Position numbers and translations under genes: made by a program. The notes under the pieces are model-generated. The model worked only from the letters and a program-made list of their open reading frames with translations. It was not told where the DNA came from and did no database searches. This document shows, in pieces, positions 1 through 5,937 of a stretch of DNA of 8,076 nucleotides. How positions within the stretch are numbered: position 1 is the stretch's first letter; every line of letters starts with the position of its first letter. This stretch comes from Candidatus Thorarchaeota archaeon. GTDB taxonomy: Archaea > Asgardarchaeota > Thorarchaeia > Thorarchaeales > Thorarchaeaceae. The stretch is from NCBI GenBank assembly GCA_029856425.1, contig JAHQWZ010000075.1:1-8076 (forward strand), given 5' to 3'.

Positions 1-81
1 GATGTCATTAGCTCCAAGGGAGCAGGTCTGGGCGCAGGGGGAGCAGGTCCTGGCGGCGACATTGATGACGACGAGGATTAG
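1..81 (+). CDS. Thermosome (group II chaperonin) subunit, C-terminal end only
   Basis: The window opens inside a reading frame that runs 26 codons to a TAG at 79-81. The residues read DVISSKG, then a Gly/Ala-rich stretch (GAGLGAGGAGPGG), then an acidic end (DIDDDED). A DVI(A/S) segment followed by a flexible Gly-rich tail is how archaeal thermosome subunits end. In that family the tail projects into the folding chamber of the two-ring, ATP-driven chaperonin in the cytoplasm. The acidic finish is less usual than the Met/Gly-rich endings of many thermosomes. Only the tail is visible, so the ATPase and apical domains cannot be checked. The next gene starts 34 bases downstream on the same strand, with no obvious terminator between them, so the two may be co-transcribed. 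Confidence 0.7.
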   Translation, partial: DVISSKGAGLGAGGAGPGGDIDDDED

Positions 82-105
82 AAACAAGTAAACACGATGA
101 AGAGC

Positions 106-110
106 AGGTG
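106..110 (+). promoter_or_regulatory. Shine-Dalgarno site of the rpoK-like gene
   Basis: AGGTG lies 5 bases before the ATG at 116 and matches part of the archaeal GGAGGTGA consensus. It decides the start: the in-frame GTG at 110 overlaps this site and has no separate site of its own, so ATG 116 is preferred. Confidence 0.55.
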
Positions 111-115
111 TGCTT

Positions 116-793
116 ATGTCAGACGACTCACGGGAAACGGAAAGTGAAACCGAGCAGGAATCCACTGAAGAAACTGAAGCAGAGAAAGCGCAGGTTCTCA
201 CGAATATTCAATCAGTCGGACCAAAGAATGCTGAGAAACTGGTCGCAGCTGGATATGATTCCATAGATAAAGTTGCTTCAGCGGATTCTGAGGAACTCGC
301 GGCTGCCGTTCCTGGAGTCAGTATTGGCAAAGCGGAGGATTTCATTGCAGCAGCTGTAGCACTTAAGGAAGCAGTTGATGCAGGAGAGATCGATCTCACT
401 CGAAAGGGCAAGAAATCCAAGAGGAAGAAAGCTCCTGAGCCGGATCCAGATGTTCATGAACTTCCTCCAGCTGCGGAGATCGCCCGCGCTGAGATACGAT
501 CAAGTCTGAAAACAGGCCTTGAATCGGATAAGGCGTCAATGGGCATCCCTATCGGTCCAAAATGGCTGACTAAATTCGAGAAGGCTAGAATTATTGGAGC
601 GAGAGCTTTGCAGATATCCATGGGCGCACCTGTCATAATCGATATGCGTACTGCTCCCAGTGAGCTTTTTTCCTTGGCAGAGGCAGAACTACGTGCTCGG
701 GTTCTCCCGATGACAGTTAGGAGAACACTGCCAACAGGAGAGCATTTCGATATCCCACTCTCTCGGCTTTTGGAAAACACGAGGCTCGACTAA
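116..793 (+). CDS. rpoK: DNA-directed RNA polymerase subunit K (Rpb6/omega) with N-terminal helix-hairpin-helix extension
   Basis: The protein has 225 residues from ATG 116. Residues about 150-220 are a full RpoK/Rpb6 core: LTKFEKARIIGARALQISMG, then APVIIDMR, a Leu/Ala-rich helix, and VLPMTVRRTLPTG. In this family the core clamps the largest polymerase subunit and supports assembly of the enzyme. Ahead of it are three parts not found in ordinary archaeal RpoK, which is only about 60-100 residues long. First is an acidic Glu/Thr/Ser-rich tail (2-26). Next is a helix-hairpin-helix-like region (about 28-85) with SVGPKNAEKLVAAG and a second hairpin VPGVSIGKAEDF. Last is a Lys/Arg-rich linker (about 95-106). 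HhH pairs usually bind DNA backbone without sequence preference, so the extension may touch DNA near the polymerase; that is inference. The gene follows the thermosome gene closely and is followed by a T-rich tract. The RpoK assignment is secure; the role of the extension is unknown. Confidence 0.88.
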   Translation: MSDDSRETESETEQESTEETEAEKAQVLTNIQSVGPKNAEKLVAAGYDSIDKVASADSEELAAAVPGVSIGKAEDFIAAAVALKEAVDAGEIDLTRKGKKSKRKKAPEPDPDVHELPPAAEIARAEIRSSLKTGLESDKASMGIPIGPKWLTKFEKARIIGARALQISMGAPVIIDMRTAPSELFSLAEAELRARVLPMTVRRTLPTGEHFDIPLSRLLENTRLD

Positions 794-800
794 GGTCGAC

Positions 801-820
801 CTCTTCTTTTTCTTTTCTTT
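801..820 (+). terminator. T-rich archaeal terminator after rpoK
   Basis: Twenty bases, all C or T, with runs of four to five T (CTCTTCTTTTTCTTTTCTTT), begin 8 bases after the rpoK stop. Archaeal RNA polymerase commonly terminates at T-rich stretches of the non-template strand without needing a hairpin. A short GGTCGACC palindrome (794-801) precedes it. Confidence 0.6.
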
Positions 821-844
821 GAATTATTGTGCGATGACGCAATT

Positions 845-854
845 CCTTAAATGG
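845..854 (+). promoter_or_regulatory. Possible TATA element of the DUF4010 gene
   Basis: CCTTAAATGG lies between the T-rich terminator and the next gene. An archaeal start site about 25 bases downstream (near 873) would give a leader of about 30 bases carrying the GGGTGA ribosome-binding site at 891-896. This is a match by eye only; the BRE half is weak. Confidence 0.35.
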
Positions 855-902
855 AAGACAGACTCCCTCGTTAATTCCGCCTAGCTATTAGGGTGAATAG
901 AG

Positions 903-1553
903 ATGCAAGAGATACTCCTCAGCTCAGATCTAGTAATAAGATGCTTGATAGGTTTCTCAGTTGGTGCTCTTATTGGACTTGAACGGCAGAAGCGTCATAT
1001 CGAGGAGTCGCCTGGTGGTGTCAGATCATTTGGCCTACTAAGCCTATTTGGAACCATTTCTGCGTACACGTACACGATTACTGACAACGCCTTGATCTTG
1101 ATCTATGCAATCTCTGTTTCAACAATCCTGATTGGGGTTCAGGTCGTCTACAAGATGTTTCGGACGATGCGCAAGGGTATGACGACATCAATCGTTTTGG
1201 CGATTTCCTTTGTACTGGGCACAATTGTTGGGCTCGACGAGATCCCTGCGCCTGGACAGCTTATTGGACCACTGCAGGTATTTGCCATGACTGTTTCATT
1301 CCTTGTGTTTCTTGTATTAGGATTCAAACAAGAGTTCAAAGCCGCAGTTGAAGTCATAACACGCGAGGAGATGATTAGCGCGGTGGAACTAGGAGTTCTA
1401 ATTTTGTTCCTATGGCCACTAATGCCACAGACTGTCCAGCTTTGGACAATTACTGTTCCCACATTCCAAATCTACCTCTTTGCCATTATTCTATTGTCAA
1501 TTAGCTTTGTTAACTATATTCTTGTCAAAAAGTTCAGAGGAAGAGGACCGTAG
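903..1553 (+). CDS. MgtC/SapB-DUF4010 family membrane protein, N-terminal part up to an in-frame TAG
   Basis: 216 residues start at ATG 903, with GGGTGA at 891-896 as a well-placed ribosome-binding site. The N-terminus carries the MgtC/SapB signature: GFSVGALIGLERQKR (about 17-31), then GGVRSFGLLSLFG (38-50). About seven hydrophobic segments follow, near residues 10-26, 42-60, 62-82, 94-112, 119-141, 158-175 and 185-207. The end, YILVKKFRGRGP, corresponds to the middle of DUF4010 proteins (COG3174 type, about 420 residues), where the chain normally continues into a Gly-Gly-x-x-x-Ser motif. Here a TAG interrupts it, and the missing part follows in the same frame after the stop. This is therefore one half of a split, read-through or broken gene. 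The family sits in the cytoplasmic membrane; its transported substrate is not established, and the MgtC link to Mg2+ does not prove Mg2+ transport. Confidence 0.75.
   Translation: MQEILLSSDLVIRCLIGFSVGALIGLERQKRHIEESPGGVRSFGLLSLFGTISAYTYTITDNALILIYAISVSTILIGVQVVYKMFRTMRKGMTTSIVLAISFVLGTIVGLDEIPAPGQLIGPLQVFAMTVSFLVFLVLGFKQEFKAAVEVITREEMISAVELGVLILFLWPLMPQTVQLWTITVPTFQIYLFAIILLSISFVNYILVKKFRGRGP
1551..1553 (+). other. In-frame TAG interrupting the DUF4010 gene
   Basis: Both halves (903-1550 and 1554-2231) are in the same reading frame. Translation across the stop gives RGRGP-TAG-FFGFFGGFANSEATVSS, which matches the conserved continuation of DUF4010 proteins (usually a small hydrophobic stretch, then G-x-x-G-G-x-x-x-S). 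The combined length of 442 codons including the TAG fits the family. The aligned position is usually hydrophobic, often Leu, so TTG to TAG is one simple explanation. Alternatives are UAG read-through, pyrrolysine insertion, or a sequencing error. No hairpin longer than 3 base pairs is evident just downstream. Confidence 0.8.
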
Positions 1554-1604
1554 TTCTTCGGCTTTTTCGGCGGATTTGCAAACAGTGAGGCGACAGTATC
1601 AAGC

Positions 1605-2231
1605 TTGACAGACTTCCATGTTCGCACTGAAAGAGCATTTCCAGGAAGAACGGCAGTGGGAGCAGTCCTTGCCAATGTTGCCATGGTTCTTAGGAATGGA
1701 GTCCTTCTGATTATAGTCGATCCTTCCCTACAGATATTCAGATACTACATTATACCGCTGGCAATCCTATTCCTTGTTGGAATCTATCGTATGCTTCGAG
1801 TAACTAAGAGATCGGCGAGGGTTGATGATGAACTGCTTGATGGTGCGCTGGCATCACCTTTCGAGTTTGGAGCTGCCATTCGTTTCGCTCTTGTGTTCTC
1901 GGGAGTATCAATCCTATCTTTGTTCCTACAGGACATCTATAGTGACGCAGGCGTTTTTGCAGCAGCATTCATTGGGGGATTTGCCTCAGCGGGAGCCATC
2001 GTCGCTATTGTTGGTATTGGATTTGCAGGAGCTACAATATCCCTTTCAACAGCAGTCTATGCGGTAATCATAGCTACCACAACTTCAGTATTGAATAAAA
2101 TGGTCTATGTCTATACTTCAGACCGTGAAACTACCTTGCTAAAGATGGTTGCCAAAGACTCTTTGATGATGGTTGCAGGAGTTGTGATATTCATCCTCTT
2201 GTTATTCTTTGGAATTCTACCAATAGCATGA
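1605..2231 (+). CDS. MgtC/SapB-DUF4010 family membrane protein, C-terminal part after the TAG
   Basis: This is the second half of the interrupted membrane protein. Family similarity begins at 1554, immediately after the TAG, with GFFGGFANSEATVSS. The first possible in-frame start is a TTG at 1605, which would cut off that motif. GTGAGG at 1585-1590 lies 14 bases from this TTG, too far for a convincing ribosome-binding site, and the first in-frame ATG (1683) is inside a membrane helix. Independent translation is therefore doubtful. About six hydrophobic segments follow, including VGAVLANVAMVLRNGVLLII, IIPLAILFLVGIY, a long Gly/Ala-rich helix pair (AAAFIGGFASAGAIVAIVG), and a C-terminal VAGVVIFILLLFFGIL. 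The frame has stayed open for 226 codons past the TAG with a normal membrane-protein composition, which suggests a recent mutation or real read-through. It ends in TGA. Confidence 0.65.
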   Translation: MTDFHVRTERAFPGRTAVGAVLANVAMVLRNGVLLIIVDPSLQIFRYYIIPLAILFLVGIYRMLRVTKRSARVDDELLDGALASPFEFGAAIRFALVFSGVSILSLFLQDIYSDAGVFAAAFIGGFASAGAIVAIVGIGFAGATISLSTAVYAVIIATTTSVLNKMVYVYTSDRETTLLKMVAKDSLMMVAGVVIFILLLFFGILPIA

Positions 2232-2278
2232 ACAATCGCAAGACTTAAAGTACAACACAGGCGACTCGAGGTTGGTGA

Positions 2279-2293
2279 CAACATTGAATGTTG
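2279..2293. repeat. Dyad CAACATT-G-AATGTTG upstream of hisS
   Basis: A perfect 7+1+7 inverted repeat in the 155-base spacer before hisS, about 95 bases ahead of the start codon. GTTGGTG also occurs twice, at 2271-2277 and 2290-2296. It could be an operator for a dimeric regulator, but a single short dyad is weak evidence. Nothing else in this spacer resembles an RNA gene. Confidence 0.3.
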
Positions 2294-2332
2294 GTGGCTT
2301 AGTTCATCTGCAATGATGACTCTGTTAGTGGA

Positions 2333-2340
2333 TTCTATAC
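2333..2340 (+). promoter_or_regulatory. Possible TATA element of hisS
   Basis: TTCTATAC would place transcription start near 2360, leaving a short leader that contains the strong GGAGG at 2374-2378. An alternative TTAAAG element lies further upstream (2245-2250). Assigned by eye. Confidence 0.3.
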
Positions 2341-2373
2341 AGCCCCCATGAGTTGTTGCTGTGAGAATTTTAC

Positions 2374-2378
2374 GGAGG
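2374..2378 (+). promoter_or_regulatory. Strong Shine-Dalgarno site deciding the hisS TTG start
   Basis: GGAGG sits 8 bases before the TTG at 2387. It makes TTG the start codon, giving MSELRRVRGMRDL, the expected N-terminus of a histidyl-tRNA synthetase. The first downstream ATG would remove part of that motif. Confidence 0.7.
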
Positions 2379-2386
2379 ACTTCTAA

Positions 2387-3691
2387 TTGTCAGAATTAAG
2401 ACGAGTGCGAGGCATGAGGGACCTCATGGGTCCTGAGATGAGAATTAGGGAGTACTTGATTGCAGTAGCAGTTGAGGTCTTCAAAGATTTTGGCTATGAG
2501 CCGGTGGATTCTCCAGTGATGGAACTTTGGGAGACAATTTCCGCAAAAGGCGGTGATGAGATAGAGGCGGAAACCTTCAAATTCAAAGACAAGGGAGATC
2601 GAGAGGTAGGACTCATTTTCGATCTCACGATTCCGTTGGCAAGAATCTCAGCTTCCAATCCTCATTTACCCAAGCCATTCAAGCGATATGCAATTGGCAA
2701 GGCATGGAGATACGATAGACCACAACCAGGACGATACCGTGAATTCAGTCAAGCAGATGTTGACATCGTGGGAGCAAACAGTGCAGCTGCGGACGCAGAA
2801 GTCATTCTCGTGGCTCTGCAGTATCTGAAACGCGTTCTTGGCGACAGCTACATAGTTCGGATAAATAATCGAAAAGTGCTCAAAGGCATGATAGAAAAAG
2901 CAGAGGTTTCTGATGACCTCGCATTTGACTGTTTCAGAGCGATTGACAAGCTCGACAAGATTGGACGAGATGGAGTCAAGGAGGAACTTAGGATTCGGGG
3001 GATTGGCAGCGAGGAGAGTGACTATCTACTAGATGCCATACAGATTAGGGGTTGCGGTTTAGAGACCCTTAATAGGTTTGCCACAGTGCTCGATGGTTCT
3101 GAAATCGGTATGCAGGGTGTTGAAGAACTCCGGCTAATGGCTGAGATATTCTCTGAAAGTGGAGTTGGGGGATTCACAGAATTCGATATGTCTCTTGCTC
3201 GTGGCTTAGATTATTACACCGGCCCTGTATTTGAAGTTATTTTCCTTGGAGAACCAAAAGTGGGGTCGATTGGAGGAGGAGGACGCTATGACAATCTCAT
3301 CGAGCAATTTGGTGGACAGCCAACTCCAGCAACTGGCATTTCAATGGGAATCGATCGCCTCATAGATGTACTAATGGCTCGAGGTTTTGGTGAAAAGCTG
3401 GACTCGGGTATTGATGTCTATATTGCTCCTATTAAGAAAGAAATGGTCAAATTCGGAATGAAGATACTTGCAGATTTGGCTAGCGAGGGTATCTCGTGTG
3501 AGTGTGACCTCATGGACAGACCTCTCAAGAAGCTGCTTGATCAGGCAGACTCCAAAAAAGCAAGATTCGTGGTGATTGTGGGTCAGCGAGATATTGAGAA
3601 GGGAGTAGTAAGTCTAAGGAACATGAGCACAAAAGATACACTGCAAGTCAAGATTGAGAATCTAAGCAAGGTGGTCAAGGACCTTCTCTAA
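2387..3691 (+). CDS. hisS: Histidyl-tRNA synthetase
   Basis: A 434-residue class II synthetase that charges tRNA-His with histidine using ATP in the cytoplasm. The N-terminus has RGMRDL (9-14). Motif 2 runs through FKRYAIGKAWRYDRPQ and GRYREFSQADVDIVG (about 98-129), in the form typical of archaeal and eukaryotic enzymes. The histidine-specific signature LARGLDYYTG is at 270-279, GGGGRYDNL at 296-304, and motif 3 GISMGIDRLI at 317-326. Residues about 343-434 form the anticodon-binding domain (DVYIAPI, then VVIVGQRDIEKGVVSLRNM). The length is normal for the family and all expected motifs are present, so it should be active. The start is TTG, supported by GGAGG 8 bases upstream. It may be transcribed from its own promoter in the preceding spacer. 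A hairpin follows the stop. Confidence 0.96.
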   Translation: MSELRRVRGMRDLMGPEMRIREYLIAVAVEVFKDFGYEPVDSPVMELWETISAKGGDEIEAETFKFKDKGDREVGLIFDLTIPLARISASNPHLPKPFKRYAIGKAWRYDRPQPGRYREFSQADVDIVGANSAAADAEVILVALQYLKRVLGDSYIVRINNRKVLKGMIEKAEVSDDLAFDCFRAIDKLDKIGRDGVKEELRIRGIGSEESDYLLDAIQIRGCGLETLNRFATVLDGSEIGMQGVEELRLMAEIFSESGVGGFTEFDMSLARGLDYYTGPVFEVIFLGEPKVGSIGGGGRYDNLIEQFGGQPTPATGISMGIDRLIDVLMARGFGEKLDSGIDVYIAPIKKEMVKFGMKILADLASEGISCECDLMDRPLKKLLDQADSKKARFVVIVGQRDIEKGVVSLRNMSTKDTLQVKIENLSKVVKDLL

Positions 3692-3697
3692 AGGACC

Positions 3698-3729
3698 TAT
3701 GCGAGTCAATCGCATAAGGTAATGCTTTT
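3698..3729 (+). terminator. Hairpin plus short T-run after hisS
   Basis: TATGCGA (3698-3704) and TCGCATA (3710-3716) form a perfect 7-base-pair stem with a 5-base loop, starting 7 bases after the hisS stop. A TTTT run follows at 3726-3729. It may terminate or stabilise the hisS transcript; the T-run is short and not adjacent to the stem, so this is tentative. It could also be an operator for the next gene. Confidence 0.4.
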
Positions 3730-3762
3730 CTCCTGCAATGTTAATGATTCTATGGGATTGAA

Positions 3763-4602
3763 ATGGTTCGTATGCCAGTGGTCGCAGGCAGATTCTATGA
3801 AGGGAAAGCAGACCTTCTCACAGAGAGAATACAGAACTGCTTTCTTACAGGGCTTGGCCCTGGGCGAATCCCTGAAGGGGATCCAGGAACGACTCGTGAA
3901 GTGAAAGCAGTCATTTCACCGCATGCGGGATATATGTATTCAGGAATGCCAGCGGCGCATAGCTTCCTTCGACTCTATGAGGATGGCAAGCCAGATCACA
4001 TAGTGATAATTGGTCCCAACCACTATGGCATTGGGGCACGAGTTGCAATCTGCAATGACAACTGGGAAACGCCGCTGGGTGTTGTTAGATATGATGCAGA
4101 ATTGGGCTCAGCCATTGTTGAGGAGAATGAGCATGCATCGAATGACTGTGTAGCACACAGCAGCGAACACTCAATCGAAGTTCAGTTACCCTTTCTGCAA
4201 TTCATGTTCGACCAGGATTTCAGCTTTGTGCCAATTTGCTTAAGAGAACCCACCTATGAGTTATGTGAATCGGTTGGAAAGACAATCGCCGCACTGGCTG
4301 AGGAAATGGACATTCTAGTGATTGCAAGCTCAGATTTCACACATTTCGAAACAGCTGAGAGCGCCAAGAAAAAGGATAACCAAGCAATGGAGTACCTGGA
4401 GTTCCTGGATCCTCAGGGCTTCATAGATTTTGTTCGAAGTCATCGCATTAGTATCTGTGGAGCTGGTCCTATTGCTACTGCAATGGTATACGCAAAGGAA
4501 CGCGGTGCCACTAGATTTGAAGTATTGAAGTACACCAATTCTGGAGATATGACTGGCAATTACAATGACGTAGTCGCATACGTTTCGGCGGAGATTGTCT
4601 AA
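3763..4602 (+). CDS. MEMO family protein (AmmeMemoRadiSam system protein B type)
   Basis: A 279-residue protein of the MEMO1 family, structurally related to LigB-type extradiol dioxygenases. Its biochemical role in archaea is not settled. Diagnostic segments: PVVAGRFYEG (5-14), VISPHAGYMYSG (50-61), IIGPNHYG (82-89), HSSEHSIEVQLPFLQ (132-146), ASSDFTHF (188-195), SICGAGPIATAM (230-241) and YTNSGDMTGNYNDVVAYVS (257-275). His54, His87 and Cys232 are at the positions expected for the family's putative metal or active site. ATG 3763 is used; ATG 3772 (MPVVAG) is a possible alternative because no strong ribosome-binding site is seen (only GGGATTGA just upstream). Neither an AMMECR1 gene nor the matching radical SAM partner lies beside it here. 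Its stop is 3 bases from the stop of the convergent MFS gene. Confidence 0.92.
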   Translation: MVRMPVVAGRFYEGKADLLTERIQNCFLTGLGPGRIPEGDPGTTREVKAVISPHAGYMYSGMPAAHSFLRLYEDGKPDHIVIIGPNHYGIGARVAICNDNWETPLGVVRYDAELGSAIVEENEHASNDCVAHSSEHSIEVQLPFLQFMFDQDFSFVPICLREPTYELCESVGKTIAALAEEMDILVIASSDFTHFETAESAKKKDNQAMEYLEFLDPQGFIDFVRSHRISICGAGPIATAMVYAKERGATRFEVLKYTNSGDMTGNYNDVVAYVSAEIV

Positions 4603-4605
4603 TCG

Positions 4606-5874
4606 CTATTGTGTTTCATCTTCAGAAAGTGACGCACTCGGTCTATAGCTCGGCAAGCCAACCCCTGCAACAACTGCAGAGGCCACAGATACCACTACAG
4701 TTAGTCCAAGTGCTGAGATTGAGTCACCAGAGGTGTCGAAGAGAACGCCTCCTAGGATTGGTCCAACGACATAAGCGGAGTTGCTGATTGCACCAAATGT
4801 GCCCATAACACTTCCATAGGCTCGTGCATCGGAAAGGTCAGCTACCATTGCTTGGATTGTAGGACCTCTCATGGAGATTGCCACGCCAAGAAAAGCACCA
4901 GCTAGGTAAAATGACATAACACCTGACGCTATCATGAAGAAGTAGAGAGCCAGTGCTGCGACAAGAGAACCAATCGTTATCAGCCACTTCCGACCGATTC
5001 TGTCAGATATCCTTCCGAAAGCAATGTTCCCGATGATGACAATCACTCCGAGAACACCAAAGAAAGCTCCAATCTCCAAAGGACTGAAGGCATATCTTTG
5101 GACGGAATCTAGCATGAAAGCCACCTCTAGGATTCCAATTGCGAACATGTTTGCGAACATTGTGATACCAAGCGCGGAGTATGCTTTTGCATTCTGTGAG
5201 AAGATGTCACGTACAGGTACTCTTTGCCTCTCAAACTCGCTGCGGACAGTCTGACGGTCGGGCTCGTGGACTATGAGATTGAGAATGATTAGAGTGGCTA
5301 GGCTTGCTGCTGCCGCAATCACGAAGGGAAGCCGTATTCCAAGGAATTCCGCTAAAACGCCGCCCAGCGAAGGTCCAACAACAAAACCAACCATATTACC
5401 CATGCTCAAATAACCCATTGCTGATCCTCTATTCTCAGGAGTTGTCATATCAGATACGAAGGCATTTGCAGCAGGGTAGAATCCTGCCGAGATGCCGCCT
5501 TCAAGTGCCCTGGCAAAAATCATAACAATGATGCTATTTGCGTAGGCATAGATGAGATTAGAAACAGCGAAACCAGCAAGGGCTGCCAAGAGGACCTTTT
5601 TCCGTCCGACTCTGTCTGATAAACCACCCAAAGGACCTGCCAGAATAATTCTTGTGAGGGCAAACGAGGCCGCTAGTACACCCAGCTCAGTTGCACCAAC
5701 TCTCAATTCCACGATATAGAATGGAAAAATCGGAGTCACAATTCCGAACCCTATTTGCAGGATGCTCAATGATATTGCCAGCATCCATACTTGGTGCATG
5801 CCCGATTTCTGACTAGGAGCATTTTCCTGAGGAGGGACTTGATCCACTGCTGATTGTTCATCAGGGTCAACCAT
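4606..5874 (-). CDS. MFS transporter, drug/metabolite:H+ antiporter (DHA1-like)
   Basis: A 422-residue integral membrane protein with about 12 hydrophobic segments and a hydrophilic, Gln/Pro-rich N-tail (1-27). Motif A of the major facilitator superfamily, GGLSDRVGRKK, is at 83-93 between helices 2 and 3. Its duplicate, GRISDRIGRK, is at 287-296 in the second half. A motif C-like GFVVGPSLGG (163-172), typical of exporters that swap substrate for protons, has a counterpart VVGPILGG (369-376). This points to proton-driven efflux across the cytoplasmic membrane; the substrate cannot be told from sequence. ATG 5874 has no clear ribosome-binding site. An internal ATG (residue 26) would also give an intact first helix. 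It lies 63 bases after the ACT-domain regulator on the same strand, so it may be that regulator's target and could export an amino acid or related metabolite. It ends in TAG. Confidence 0.9.
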   Translation of the reverse strand: MVDPDEQSAVDQVPPQENAPSQKSGMHQVWMLAISLSILQIGFGIVTPIFPFYIVELRVGATELGVLAASFALTRIILAGPLGGLSDRVGRKKVLLAALAGFAVSNLIYAYANSIIVMIFARALEGGISAGFYPAANAFVSDMTTPENRGSAMGYLSMGNMVGFVVGPSLGGVLAEFLGIRLPFVIAAAASLATLIILNLIVHEPDRQTVRSEFERQRVPVRDIFSQNAKAYSALGITMFANMFAIGILEVAFMLDSVQRYAFSPLEIGAFFGVLGVIVIIGNIAFGRISDRIGRKWLITIGSLVAALALYFFMIASGVMSFYLAGAFLGVAISMRGPTIQAMVADLSDARAYGSVMGTFGAISNSAYVVGPILGGVLFDTSGDSISALGLTVVVSVASAVVAGVGLPSYRPSASLSEDETQ

Positions 5875-5937
5875 TGCTAAAGCGCTCAGAACGGGGCGAT
5901 TGTGCAGCCTTTTCAGTCTTGCTAAGTAGCATTCATA

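Noticed and set aside
880..896. Hairpin hiding the ribosome-binding site of the DUF4010 gene (CCTA...TAGG)
   Set aside because: Only 4 base pairs around a 5-base loop; too weak to call a riboswitch or thermosensor.
1551..1553. Genome-wide reassignment of TAG to pyrrolysine
   Set aside because: TAG ends five other genes in this window at the expected protein ends (thermosome, MFS, ACT regulator, activase and, if a real stop, this one's neighbours by position), so it acts as a normal stop; only a local event remains possible.
1548..1575. Stem-loop just after the in-frame TAG that might direct read-through
   Set aside because: Only a 3-base-pair CCG/CGG match and a TTCGGC direct repeat were found; no credible stem.
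2313..2360. Possible C/D box small RNA (ATGATGA C-box match at 2313-2319)
   Set aside because: No CTGA D or D' box at suitable distance and no flanking terminal stem; the C-box match alone is expected by chance.
2232..2386. tRNA or T-box/leader RNA before hisS
   Set aside because: No GTTCRA-type T-loop with matching arms and no acceptor pairing could be found; only the short dyad and a likely TATA element are visible.
3722..3904. Small 60-codon plus-strand frame overlapping the MEMO start
   Set aside because: It overlaps the well-supported MEMO gene in another frame, has no ribosome-binding site and resembles no known protein.
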